The notes: a model not told the origin generated them from the sequence alone. 64,000 nucleotides of DNA from Rickettsiales bacterium (GCA_027485855.1 JAIXQD010000030.1:62001-126000); one strand, 5' to 3'; positions 7,020 through 15,452 are shown, numbered from the stretch's first letter. Made by a program: numbers and translations.

Positions 7020-8765
7020 TTACTCATCGCCGTCTTTTTTGCGCTTAATGGCCGCACCCAAAATGTCGCCCAAAGAGGCGCCACTATCGGATGAACCAAA
7101 CTCAGCCAGCGCTTGCTTATCTTCTTCGATTTCGCGCGACTTGATGCTGAGTGAGACTTTACGGCTATTGCGCTCGATGGCGGTGACTTTGGCATCAACC
7201 TTCTCACCAACGGCGAAGCGGTCGGGGCGTTGCTCTGAACGCTCACGAGCCAAATCGGCGCGTTTGATAAAGCCGGTGAGACCATCGGCCAAGGCCACTT
7301 CAATGCCGCCATCATTCACGGCAGTGACGGTGCAAGTGACCACATCGCCCTTCTTGATGCCGCTGACGGCGCTTTCAAAGGGGTCGTTGGTGAGTTGCTT
7401 CACGCCCAAGCTGATGCGCTCTTTTTCGCCATCAACATCGAGCACTTTAACCGTGATGGTTTGACCTTTGGCATAATCCTTGATGGCTTCTTCGCCGGAT
7501 TTCTCCCACGACAGATCCGACATATGCACCATGCCGTCAATATCGCCCGGCAGGCCAACAAACAGGCCAAACTCGGTGATGTTGCGCACTTCGCCGGTCA
7601 GCTGTGTGCCGCTGGGATGTTTGCTGGCAAAGCTCTCCCATGGGTTATCAAGGCATTGTTTAATGCCAAGGCTGATGCGGCGCTTGCTGCTATCAACCTC
7701 AAGCACCAGCACTTCAACCTCTTGGCTGCTGCTGACAATTTTACCCGGATGCATGTTCTTTTTGGTCCATGACATTTCCGAGACGTGCACCAAGCCTTCA
7801 ATACCGGGCTCCAGCTCAACAAAGGCGCCGTAGTCGGTAATGTTGGTGACGCGGCCCTTCATGCGGGTGCCGGTGGGGTAACGCCCTGCGACATTCTCCC
7901 ATGGGTCGGATTCAAGCTGCTTCATGCCAAGGCTGATGCGCTGTGTGTCCGAATTGAAGCGCACCACCTGCACGGTCACGCTTTGACCAATGGTGAGTGC
8001 CTCAGACGGGTGATTAATGCGGCGCCAGGCAATATCGGTGACGTGCAATAAACCATCCACGCCGCCAAGGTCAATAAACGCACCGTAATCGGTGATGTTT
8101 TTAACCACGCCTTGCAGAATCTGACCTTCCTTGAGGTTGGCCACAAGCTCGGTGCGTGCCTCAGCGCGTGACTCTTCCAGCACCGCACGGCGCGACACCA
8201 CAATATTGCCGCGCTGGCGATCCATTTTCAGAATCATGAAAGGTTGGGGCGTGCCCATAAGCGGCGTGATGTCCTTAACGGGGCGGATATCCACTTGGCT
8301 GCCCGGCAAAAACGCCACAGCGCCAGCAAGATCAACCGTAAAGCCACCTTTGACGCGACCAAAAATAATACCGCTCACGCGAATGCCATCGGTGTGCGAT
8401 TTCTCCAGCACCGACCAGCTTTCCTCGCGCTTGGCTTTTTCGCGGCTGAGCATGGCTTCGCCATTGCGGTCTTCCATGCGCTCAAGGAACACATCGACCA
8501 TATCGCCGGGTTTAATCTCGGTCTGGCCAGATAAGCCAAACTCTTTAAGCGGAATGCGGCCTTCAGATTTGAGACCCACATCAACCACCACAAAATCATT
8601 TTCAATGCCCATCACGCGGCCTTTCAGCACGCTGCCTTCCAGCGACAGGCTTTTGCCAAAAGTTTCGTCGAGCAGGTCGGCGAAGCTTTCGCCCGATTTG
8701 GGCAGGTCGTTTTGTGTGTTGGCAATATGGGGGGCAGCTTTGACTGCTTTATTAATACGAGCCAT
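7020..8765 (-). CDS. rpsA: 30S ribosomal protein S1
   Basis: Large RNA-binding ribosomal protein that brings mRNA to the 30S subunit. 581 residues with six S1 (OB-fold) repeats; repeats 3 to 5 are very clear from ITDYGAFIDLGGVDGLLHVTD, ITDYGAFVELEPGIEGLVHVSE and ITEFGLFVGLPGDIDGMVHMSD. The start is the ATG at 8765 (MARINKAVK): GGAG lies 8 nt upstream. A longer frame from 8804 exists but would run through the leader hairpin. In most relatives cmk directly precedes and ihfB follows; here both junctions carry inserted genes. A hairpin next to the ribosome-binding site suggests translational autoregulation. Confidence 0.98.
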   Translation of the reverse strand: MARINKAVKAAPHIANTQNDLPKSGESFADLLDETFGKSLSLEGSVLKGRVMGIENDFVVVDVGLKSEGRIPLKEFGLSGQTEIKPGDMVDVFLERMEDRNGEAMLSREKAKREESWSVLEKSHTDGIRVSGIIFGRVKGGFTVDLAGAVAFLPGSQVDIRPVKDITPLMGTPQPFMILKMDRQRGNIVVSRRAVLEESRAEARTELVANLKEGQILQGVVKNITDYGAFIDLGGVDGLLHVTDIAWRRINHPSEALTIGQSVTVQVVRFNSDTQRISLGMKQLESDPWENVAGRYPTGTRMKGRVTNITDYGAFVELEPGIEGLVHVSEMSWTKKNMHPGKIVSSSQEVEVLVLEVDSSKRRISLGIKQCLDNPWESFASKHPSGTQLTGEVRNITEFGLFVGLPGDIDGMVHMSDLSWEKSGEEAIKDYAKGQTITVKVLDVDGEKERISLGVKQLTNDPFESAVSGIKKGDVVTCTVTAVNDGGIEVALADGLTGFIKRADLARERSEQRPDRFAVGEKVDAKVTAIERNSRKVSLSIKSREIEEDKQALAEFGSSDSGASLGDILGAAIKRKKDGDE

Positions 8766-8779
8766 TAAAATCACTCCAG

Positions 8780-8825
8780 CTTCATTGATGCAAAGGTTAA
8801 CCACAAAACCGCGCCATCAATGAAG
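8780..8825 (-). promoter_or_regulatory. rpsA leader hairpin, candidate autoregulatory site
   Basis: In the mRNA an 11-nt arm CTTCATTGATG (8825-8815) pairs perfectly with CATCAATGAAG (8790-8780) across a 24-nt loop. The 3' arm ends 2 nt before the GGAG ribosome-binding site (8777-8774). Such a stem could gate access of S1 or the ribosome. The pairing is plain in the sequence; its role is inference from the known autoregulation of rpsA in E. coli. Confidence 0.6.
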
Positions 8826-8833
8826 GACGGATG

Positions 8834-8847
8834 TTCTATGCATAGAA
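8834..8847. promoter_or_regulatory. 14-bp perfect palindrome upstream of rpsA
   Basis: ttctatgcatagaa reads the same on both strands and lies about 70 bp before the rpsA start. It may be a protein-binding site or part of the leader; no known regulator consensus was recognised. Confidence 0.35.
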
Positions 8848-8993
8848 GATAGAAGCACCCCGAAAAATGCACGGCTTTTGGGGCAAAGCATTGGCTTTGC
8901 CGCAGGCTTTATAGGCTAAAGCGGTTAACAATGCATCAAAAAAGCGCAGATTTTGCCGTAAAAATAGCGGCCAGGGCGCTGAAGTAAGCCATT

Positions 8994-9017
8994 AAACTTT
9001 GGTGCAAACTTTGGTGC
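8994..9017. repeat. 12-bp tandem duplication
   Basis: aaactttggtgc occurs twice in direct succession (8994-9005 and 9006-9017), just downstream of the ankyrin gene. The 278-bp stretch 8766-9043 otherwise holds only the rpsA leader features and a hairpin ggcaaagc/gctttgcc at 8882-8901 with no T-run. Confidence 0.85.
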
Positions 9018-9043
9018 AATAATGGCCGCGGTAGAAATTGCCT

Positions 9044-10918
9044 TTATGTGGCTAAGTTTGTTGTGTTGCTCTTTAGCTTTGCTGCGGGTTTTTCTGCGCT
9101 TGGCGGTTGTGCTGCGGTCTCTTTGGCGATATGCGCCTCTAATATTTCTACAACTTCAGTGTGGCCTTTTTCTGCTGCCCATTTCAAGGCTTCGTCATTC
9201 TTGGCATGTATATCGGCGCCATGGTCTAGCAGCAGTTTCACTACATTGGCGTGGCCCTGTAAGGCCGCGCCGCGCAAGGCAAAGTGGTCATTAGCCTGTA
9301 TATCTGCGCCATGATCGAGCAGCAGTTTCACATTTTCAATATGGCCGTGATATGCGGCCCAGTATAGCGCCTGATTATTCATGGCATGCACACCTGCGCT
9401 ATGTTTTAGTAGCAGCCTTACAGTTTTAGTTTGGCCATTGCTTGCCGCATGGCGTAAGGCCTCGTCATTATAGGCGTGCAGATTTGCATCGCGCTCTAGC
9501 AATAGCTTCACCACATCGGTGTGGCCATAGGTTGCCGCTCGACGCAGCGCCTTATCATTTTTGGCATGCACATCTGCGCCATGGTCTAACAGCAACCTCA
9601 CAATTTCAGTGTGGCCATTTTCTGCCGCCATGTGCAGGGCATAGTCATCATCGGCATGCACATTGGCGCCATGCTTTAGCAGCAATTTCACCACATCGGT
9701 ATGGCCATACTCTGCTGCCATGCGTAGGGCGGCGTTTTTGTTAGCAAACACAACTGCGCCATGGTCTAGTAGCAGGCTGACCACATCGGCGTGGCCATAC
9801 TCTGCCGCCAAGCGCAGCGCCGAGTAACATTGTGCATATATATTTGCGCCAGCTTTTAGGAAGGCCTCTGTGGTTTTTAATAGGCCTGCTCTTGCCGCTT
9901 CGATAAGTATCTTGTCTTTTTCATCTGCGGTTAAATTGGTGTGGCTCAGTTTATCCATCAGCACGCTCTCGTTAATCAGCACGCTCTCGTTAATGGCGGA
10001 GTGGGGCGCAAGGCTGCGGCTGGCAATGATACTGTTAAGGGCTATGGTAAAACCGGCTTTATCAACAATGAGCCGCAGTAATGGCACAGCCTCATCAAGT
10101 TTTTGCAATTGTGTGGCGAGTGTGGGCAGTTTATCGAGCAGGGCTTGCTGTTGCTCTTGTGTTTGCTCGGTGTCTTCGGCATCAAACAGGTCGGTGATTT
10201 TGCCACTTTCTAGCACAAAGGCATATTTGCCAATTCCGCTGGCCTCAAGGTAAAGCAAAACTTTGTTGGGGAAATATAGATTAAAGGCATTACCATTTTG
10301 TGCGGCTGTGCACCAGCGTGTGCCCGAGCCAAATTCTTGGCTGGCTTCGGTAGTGAGCGGCATCACTAACCGCCATTGCGCGGTTTGGCCAATAACTATG
10401 GCTTGGTGGCTATCGATAAAACTCTGCTGGGCTGGGCTGAGCGGCTTAAACTCGGTCGCTACCTCGCCACGCACGGCACGCAAAAGCTTTGCTAATTTAA
10501 ACGGGCTCTCAATCGCAAATAAATCGGTGCTAATGCCAGCACGTTTTTTAATCACATTGGGTGTGTTGTGATAAAGCGTAAGGTCCTCGGCGTATTTATA
10601 TAAATCTTCCAACAGCAACGGCTGTGGTGGGTTATCACCAGCCTGTGCCAGCCAGTTTTGCCGATAGCGTGTGAGCAACCAGTTTTGATATTTGCTGGCT
10701 TGTTGTGTGGGTAATTCTGGCACTGCTGCGGCGATTTGCTGCATGGCGGCGCGCACGGCTAAAGCTAAATTATCATCGCCAGCGGCATTTGCATTTTGTG
10801 CAAAGAGCGCGGCGATTTCCTCATATAGGCGCCCCTGTGAGGGTGCAGCACGCAGCGTCATAACGGCCTTTTCAAAGCCGCCGAGATGAGCCTGTAACAG
10901 ATTATTCGATAATCGCAT
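9044..10918 (-). CDS. Ankyrin-repeat protein with an N-terminal GTRWCTA module
   Basis: 624 residues. Residues ~190-255 carry GSGTRWCTAAQNG, YFPNKVLLYLEASGIGKYAF and SGKITDLFDAED, a pattern I associate from memory with phage and other mobile-element proteins; its function is not known to me. Residues ~330-600 are ankyrin repeats with an exact 30-residue spacing (the AAxxGH motif starts at 371, 401, 431, 461, 491, 521, 551 and 581) rather than the usual 33. There is no signal peptide. INESVL is duplicated in tandem before the repeats. The gene sits between cmk and rpsA, which are normally adjacent. Ankyrin proteins are common Dot/Icm effectors and dot genes lie 13 kb away, but an effector role is only a hypothesis. 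Confidence 0.85.
   Translation of the reverse strand: MRLSNNLLQAHLGGFEKAVMTLRAAPSQGRLYEEIAALFAQNANAAGDDNLALAVRAAMQQIAAAVPELPTQQASKYQNWLLTRYRQNWLAQAGDNPPQPLLLEDLYKYAEDLTLYHNTPNVIKKRAGISTDLFAIESPFKLAKLLRAVRGEVATEFKPLSPAQQSFIDSHQAIVIGQTAQWRLVMPLTTEASQEFGSGTRWCTAAQNGNAFNLYFPNKVLLYLEASGIGKYAFVLESGKITDLFDAEDTEQTQEQQQALLDKLPTLATQLQKLDEAVPLLRLIVDKAGFTIALNSIIASRSLAPHSAINESVLINESVLMDKLSHTNLTADEKDKILIEAARAGLLKTTEAFLKAGANIYAQCYSALRLAAEYGHADVVSLLLDHGAVVFANKNAALRMAAEYGHTDVVKLLLKHGANVHADDDYALHMAAENGHTEIVRLLLDHGADVHAKNDKALRRAATYGHTDVVKLLLERDANLHAYNDEALRHAASNGQTKTVRLLLKHSAGVHAMNNQALYWAAYHGHIENVKLLLDHGADIQANDHFALRGAALQGHANVVKLLLDHGADIHAKNDEALKWAAEKGHTEVVEILEAHIAKETAAQPPSAEKPAAKLKSNTTNLAT
9957..9992. repeat. 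18-bp in-frame tandem duplication inside the ankyrin gene
   Basis: atcagcacgctctcgtta is present twice (9957-9974, 9975-9992), encoding INESVL twice. The exact identity points to a recent duplication. Confidence 0.9.
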
Positions 10919-10950
10919 GAGGCTAGTTTAAACCCAAATGCCGAAAGTAA

Positions 10951-11718
10951 TTAGTAATTATGGCTTTTATTAACCTTAAGCCAAAAAAGCAAACGTGGCT
11001 CGGCATAGGCTAAGGCTGTTTGCAGCACTTCTTCGGCGGTGAGGGCCGTGCTGTCTATGGTGAGGGCATCTTGCGCGGCCACAAGCGGGGCTACGGCGCG
11101 CTCGCTATCGCGCTTATCGCGCTCGCGCATATCGTGCAGAATTTTTTCAGGGTCAACCTTATGGCCCAGCAACTCAAGCTCGCGCACACGGCGTGCGGTG
11201 CGCACCTCTAAGGCCGCAGTAATAAATAATTTGACCGGCGCTTTGGGGCAAATGACTGTGCCAATATCGCGGCCGTCTAATACTGCGCCAAATACGGCAC
11301 CGGGCCCGTGTAAAGTATCCGGCTTATTGCGCCCCGCGGCAAAATCGCGCTGAAATTGCAGCAGCGCTGTGCGCACGCCGCTAATAGCCGCCACCTGTGA
11401 TGCCGCAACGCCGGCCTTATTCGAGCGCAGCTCGGGGTCTTGCAATATATCCATATTGGCCGAAAGTTTTTGAGCTGCGGCTGTGGCCTGCACATCGTCC
11501 TGTGGGTCGTGCAGCGAGCGCAGGCATAATAGCCCAACTGCACGGTAAAGCGCGCCCGTATCTAAATGGGCAAAGCCAAAATGCGCCGCAAGCTTACGCG
11601 CAATGGTGCCCTTGCCACTGGCGGCGGGGCCGTCAATAGCAATTACTGGTGGGCTAGCCAGTATAGGAGCTGTGGCAATATCCGTAATCACGGATAAATC
11701 TGTTAACGGCTTAGCCAC
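10951..11718 (-). CDS. cmk: Cytidylate kinase
   Basis: Phosphorylates CMP and dCMP. The P-loop GPAASGKGT (about residues 31-39), LDTGALYRAVGLL, the GRDIGTVICPKAPVKLFITA motif and the LID region RRVRELELLG/RDKRDSERAVAPL identify it. 255 residues is longer than the usual ~220; the extra length is an N-terminal extension of ~25 residues before the conserved VIAIDG, and no better ATG lies nearer to it. Part of the aroA-cmk-rpsA gene order. Confidence 0.95.
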   Translation of the reverse strand: MAKPLTDLSVITDIATAPILASPPVIAIDGPAASGKGTIARKLAAHFGFAHLDTGALYRAVGLLCLRSLHDPQDDVQATAAAQKLSANMDILQDPELRSNKAGVAASQVAAISGVRTALLQFQRDFAAGRNKPDTLHGPGAVFGAVLDGRDIGTVICPKAPVKLFITAALEVRTARRVRELELLGHKVDPEKILHDMRERDKRDSERAVAPLVAAQDALTIDSTALTAEEVLQTALAYAEPRLLFWLKVNKSHNY

Positions 11719-11763
11719 AAAATGTCCAGCCTGCTTTGCTGCTTGCGGGCATAACGGGCGTGA

Positions 11764-12573
11764 TTAATTCGGCCCACTAAAGAGCGAGCCCGCACTACCG
11801 GCAAGGCGCTTCAGTGCCTGCTGGTTTTGCTTAATGCGTTCATCGGCGCTGAGCGGCACACGCATCACCAAATGCAGATATTGGTCATATTGCCCCCGAA
11901 GCGCCGAGCGCAAATAAACCAGCAGCCCATCAAGGCTATCAACTTTTTGCCGTGTGGCCTCGGCAAAGCCCAGCTCCACCCGGTCAAATAAAATAATCTG
12001 TGCCGGATTAACCGACAAGCGAATAAGCGCAGCATCATGCTGTGTTAACGCCGCCTCGGCTTGCGTCCGATTAGAGGCAGGCGAAGAATAAGAAAAGCTG
12101 CTTAAGGCCCGTTGCAACTTGTCGCGCTCTTGCTGCCATTCTTCACGCGTTTTGCCGTTGGGCAAATCGCCATTAAGCAGCAAAATTTCTGTACGGCGAT
12201 CGCTGATGCTGCTGCTGGCACGCACATGCAGTAAAAGCTTGTTGTGTGTTTTATAGTGGCTGCCTAAATCAAGGCTCAGGCTAAAACAAATATCGTCATT
12301 GCCAATGCGTGCCTCATTGCTAACCTCGGCGGTTATTTTTGTAAGCCCAAGGCTGTCACGAATAATGGTTTGCAACTGCTCTGAAAAGCGCAGCGCTTGC
12401 TGACGGGCAAAGTTGCGCTCAATGAGGGCGCGTTGGGCGGTAAGCTGTTGGCCGGCTTCGCGCAATTGCTCTTCTTGCAGAATGCGGTAACGCTCGCGGG
12501 CCTTTTTATCTTCTTCTAGTGCCGCTTGCAGTTGATCGAGGTTTTGCTGGCGCTTATTGAGCAAATCATTCAT
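11764..12573 (-). CDS. Coiled-coil cytoplasmic protein of unknown function
   Basis: 269 residues from the ATG at 12573 (MNDLLNKRQQNLDQL). A longer frame from a TTG at 12645 adds 24 residues but is less likely. Residues 1-75 form a charged coiled coil (EEDKKARERYRILQEEQLRE); the remainder is a mixed alpha/beta region (FSLSLDLGSHYKTHNKLLL, FDRVELGFAEATRQKVDSL). No signal peptide and no recognised domain. It lies between the DUF1003 gene and cmk on the same strand, a lineage-specific insertion in the aroA-cmk order. Confidence 0.6.
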   Translation of the reverse strand: MNDLLNKRQQNLDQLQAALEEDKKARERYRILQEEQLREAGQQLTAQRALIERNFARQQALRFSEQLQTIIRDSLGLTKITAEVSNEARIGNDDICFSLSLDLGSHYKTHNKLLLHVRASSSISDRRTEILLLNGDLPNGKTREEWQQERDKLQRALSSFSYSSPASNRTQAEAALTQHDAALIRLSVNPAQIILFDRVELGFAEATRQKVDSLDGLLVYLRSALRGQYDQYLHLVMRVPLSADERIKQNQQALKRLAGSAGSLFSGPN

Positions 12574-12676
12574 GGGGCGGGCTCGTTTGTTATTGGGTGG
12601 GCTTTTATTATCCAAAAGCAAAAACAGCCTGCTGGCAAGAGCCAATTATCGGCTGGCTGTGCAGTGCGGTAAGTTT

Positions 12677-13168
12677 CTAAGAATCGCGCTTTTTATCCTG
12701 CAAGAGCTGCTCAAGCAGCGCCGTGAGCTTAGCGATTTCCTGCTCGCGCAGAAGGTCGATTTTCTGGTGCAGCATTTCAATTTCAAGCTCGGCCTTAAGG
12801 TTGATATCATAATCCTGTGCGGCTTTTTGTCGGTCGATTTCGGCCTGACGATTTTGCGCCATCATTAAAATAGGCGCAGCGTAAGCGGCTTGAAAAGACA
12901 AGAGCAGATTAAGCAAAATAAATGGGTAGGGGTCCCAGGCCAGCAGCCAGCCCATAATATTGGCCAATATCCAGCACAGCAAAAACGTCGATTGTACAAT
13001 GATAAAACGCCAAGACCCCATCGTGGCCGCAACCCCATCGGCAACACGCTGACCTATGCTGAGCTTGCCAGTTTGTGTTTTTTGTCGGGCGGGCTTTTTG
13101 TGCCGCAGCAAGTTTAATAAATGCTGGTCGGGCGATTGTGGCGTGGTGTTTTGTGGCTCTTGGGTCAT
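12677..13168 (-). CDS. DUF1003 membrane protein
   Basis: 163 residues. The DUF1003 pattern is clear: GQRVADGVAATMGSWRFIIV, first helix STFLLCWILANI, then WDPYPFILLNLLLSFQAAYA and APILMMAQNRQAEIDRQKA, followed by a coiled-coil tail (LEIEMLHQKIDLLREQEIAK). Two membrane helices, cytoplasmic tail. The biochemical function of the family is unknown. Its ATG overlaps the aroA stop (13165-13168), so it is translationally coupled to aroA. Confidence 0.88.
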   Translation of the reverse strand: MTQEPQNTTPQSPDQHLLNLLRHKKPARQKTQTGKLSIGQRVADGVAATMGSWRFIIVQSTFLLCWILANIMGWLLAWDPYPFILLNLLLSFQAAYAAPILMMAQNRQAEIDRQKAAQDYDINLKAELEIEMLHQKIDLLREQEIAKLTALLEQLLQDKKRDS

Positions 13169-14544
13169 GTGGACTCTGCTTGTGTTAAAGTGGCGCCCAA
13201 GCTTTGCATTTGGCCGATAAAATCTGGGTAGCTGGTATTGATAAAACTGCTGTCATCAATGGTAATGGGTTTTTGACTGACCAAACCCAAAATAAGAAAG
13301 CTCATGGCAATGCGGTGGTCCATATCGGTTTTAATAAGGGCATCCCCTTTGGGCGCGCCCCCTTTAGGTGCTGTGCCCTCGCCATGAATGATTAAATCAT
13401 CGCCGTCAATTTCAACGCGCACGCCGCAAGCAGTAAGGCCCTGTGCAATGGCTTGCAGCCGGTCGCTTTCTTTAACGCGCAATTCGGCCAGTCCCGTAAG
13501 GCGGCTGGTGCCCCGTGCACAAGCGCAGGCCATGGCTAAAATGGGGAACTCATCAATCATCGATGCAGCACGGCTGGCGGGCGTGGTAATGGCGCTGAGT
13601 GTGCTGGCACAAATATGCAAATCGGCCACAGGCTCAAAGCCAATCTGCCTTGGGTTAAGTTGTTTAATGTTGGCACCCATTTCAGTTAAACACAGCAAAA
13701 GCCCAGTGCGTGTTGGGTTAAGGCACACATCTTGCAAAATTATCTCTGAACCCTCAATCAAGAGCGCGGCCACCATGGGAAAAGCCGCGCTGCTGATATC
13801 GGCCGGAATATCAAAGCGCTGTGCTGCTAGGGTTTCTTTTCCTATCGGTTGCAATTGGTGCCGCAAGCCGCCATTGGCAAAATCGGTTGTGGTTAGTTTA
13901 ATGCCCATAGCCTTAAGCGCGCGCTCGGTATGGTCGCGGGTGGGGGTGGGCTCAATAATTTCGCTCTCGCTGCCGCAAAATAAACCCGCCAGCAGCAGCG
14001 CCGATTTTACCTGCGCGGACGCCACCGGCAATTGATAACGAATGGCGCGTAGCGGTTGCCGCCCTTGAATAACCAGCGGCAATCGCCCTTGGCTGCGCGT
14101 ATGAATAAACGCACCCATTTCGATAAGTGGCTTAATTACTCGCGCCATGGGCCGCCGTTGTAACGAGGCATCGCCTTGCAAAAATGTGCTAAACGGGCAG
14201 GCGGCTAACAGCCCCAGCAGCAGCCTTGTGGCGGTGCCGCTATTGCCCATATCAAGCACAGTTTCGGGCTCGCGCCAGCTGGCCAGCCCTTGGCTTTCAA
14301 CAAAACAATAGGGCGGCACGGTGCTGATTTTAACGCCCAAGCCTTGCAACGCCATGGCCAGACCCAGCACATCGCCTGCGGGCAAAAGCCCTCTTATTTC
14401 GCTTTTGCCATGGGCCAATGCGGCCAGCAGTAAAGCCCGATGTGACAGCGATTTATCGGACGGCACCCGCAAACTGCCAGTTAAAGGCGGGCTTTGCTTG
14501 GCGCTATAGGGGTTTTGGCTGTTTATAGTCTTTGGGAGCATCAT
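13165..14544 (-). CDS. aroA: 3-phosphoshikimate 1-carboxyvinyltransferase (EPSP synthase)
   Basis: Sixth step of the shikimate pathway: transfers enolpyruvate from PEP to shikimate-3-phosphate. 459 residues; landmarks are RVPSDKSLSHRALLLAAL, DMGNSGTATRLLLGLLA (the PEP/S3P loop), RPMARVIKPLIEMG, LNPTRTGLL, DEFPILAMACA, RVKESDRL and DMDHRIAMSFL. Divergent from the FYDLN gene, whose chosen start is 74 bp away. aroC, for the next step, lies at 57075-58184 in the same window. A short Gly/Lys/Ala repeat (GTAPKGGAPKGDAL) near the C-terminus comes from a small in-frame duplication. Confidence 0.97.
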   Translation of the reverse strand: MMLPKTINSQNPYSAKQSPPLTGSLRVPSDKSLSHRALLLAALAHGKSEIRGLLPAGDVLGLAMALQGLGVKISTVPPYCFVESQGLASWREPETVLDMGNSGTATRLLLGLLAACPFSTFLQGDASLQRRPMARVIKPLIEMGAFIHTRSQGRLPLVIQGRQPLRAIRYQLPVASAQVKSALLLAGLFCGSESEIIEPTPTRDHTERALKAMGIKLTTTDFANGGLRHQLQPIGKETLAAQRFDIPADISSAAFPMVAALLIEGSEIILQDVCLNPTRTGLLLCLTEMGANIKQLNPRQIGFEPVADLHICASTLSAITTPASRAASMIDEFPILAMACACARGTSRLTGLAELRVKESDRLQAIAQGLTACGVRVEIDGDDLIIHGEGTAPKGGAPKGDALIKTDMDHRIAMSFLILGLVSQKPITIDDSSFINTSYPDFIGQMQSLGATLTQAEST

Positions 14545-14618
14545 CTATGAGTTTGACATTAGCAAGGCTTCATGGCAAAGAGCAATTTAACAAACTTATC
14601 TGCAAAATTGAGGGTCCT

Positions 14619-15452
14619 ATGGCCAAAATTCAAACAAAAACCGTAGCAGCAAAAAAGAAAGCGCCTGCCAAACCGACTATTTCGGCAAAAAAGCCCCTTG
14701 ATAAAAAACTTGTGGTTAAGAAGCCCCTTAACAAAAAACCCGAGGTTAAAAAGCCCGCTTCAGCAAAAACAGCCGCGAAAGTGAGCATAAAAGCGCCCGC
14801 TAAAAAAACCGTGGCAAAGCCGCTGGCCAAGGCGCCCGCAAAAGCCTCGCTCAAAACACCCGTTAAGGCTGCGCAAAAGGTTATTGCCAAAATTGTAACG
14901 AAACCCGCAAAGCCGGTGCCTGCGGCCAAAGTTGCTAATATTAAAGCGCCCGCTGTTAAAGCAGTTGAGGCCAAGGCCGGCAAAGCAACATTAGCGACAA
15001 AATCGGCAACACAAAAAGGCATGGCAGATAAAGCATCTTTGCCAGTCAGGAGCGGTAGTATGGTGACAGTGCTTAATACCAGCGCCGCCAGCAAGGGCGG
15101 CACGGCGGCCCACGGCCCGCTTGGCACCAAGCGCGTTTGCCCGCATTGCAGCACGCGCTATTACGACATGAATAAATTGCCGCCCACCTGCCCCAAATGC
15201 GGCGGCAAATTCGACCCCGAACTTCTGCTGAAGTCGCGCCGTGCCCGTGCGCCGATTATCGAGGAAGAGGAAGAGGTTAAAATCGTCCCAGAAGATCTGG
15301 TTGATGATGTGCCCGATATCGATGATATCCCCGAGGCCGAGACAGAAGACGCCGATGGCGAAGAAGACGCCGTCATTGAGGACGCCTCAGAGCTGGGCGG
15401 CGATGCCGACGATATGGAAGTGCCCCTCGATGAGGATGTGGACGATAAATAA
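14619..15452 (+). CDS. H1-like Lys/Ala-rich segment fused to a FYDLN-acid (TIGR02300-type) zinc-ribbon protein
   Basis: 277 residues from the ATG at 14619 (GAGGG upstream). Residues 1-147 are Lys/Ala/Pro-rich, resembling bacterial histone H1-like tails (KKPLDKKLVVKKPLNKKP). Residues ~168-200 are the FYDLN zinc ribbon LGTKRVCPHCSTRYYDMNKL with Cys at 174, 177, 191 and 194. The last ~60 residues are highly acidic (IEEEEEVKIVPEDLVDD). Usual family members are about 100-130 residues and lack the basic head. An in-frame ATG at 15060 with AGGAG 7 nt upstream would give a 130-residue protein of the usual size, so two products may be made. The function of the FYDLN family is unknown; the basic head suggests nucleic-acid binding. 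Confidence 0.88.
   Translation: MAKIQTKTVAAKKKAPAKPTISAKKPLDKKLVVKKPLNKKPEVKKPASAKTAAKVSIKAPAKKTVAKPLAKAPAKASLKTPVKAAQKVIAKIVTKPAKPVPAAKVANIKAPAVKAVEAKAGKATLATKSATQKGMADKASLPVRSGSMVTVLNTSAASKGGTAAHGPLGTKRVCPHCSTRYYDMNKLPPTCPKCGGKFDPELLLKSRRARAPIIEEEEEVKIVPEDLVDDVPDIDDIPEAETEDADGEEDAVIEDASELGGDADDMEVPLDEDVDDK
15048..15062 (+). promoter_or_regulatory. Internal ribosome-binding site and ATG in the FYDLN gene
   Basis: AGGAG (15048-15052), a 7-nt spacer and ATG (15060-15062) lie in frame at the junction between the basic head and the zinc ribbon. The site is at least as good as the one before the first start at 14619. Confidence 0.55.

Noticed and set aside
8882-8901. 8-bp hairpin ggcaaagc/gctttgcc as terminator of the ankyrin gene
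   Set aside because: The stem is good, but the minus-strand sequence after it has no T-run and it lies 140 nt past the stop, so the call is too weak.
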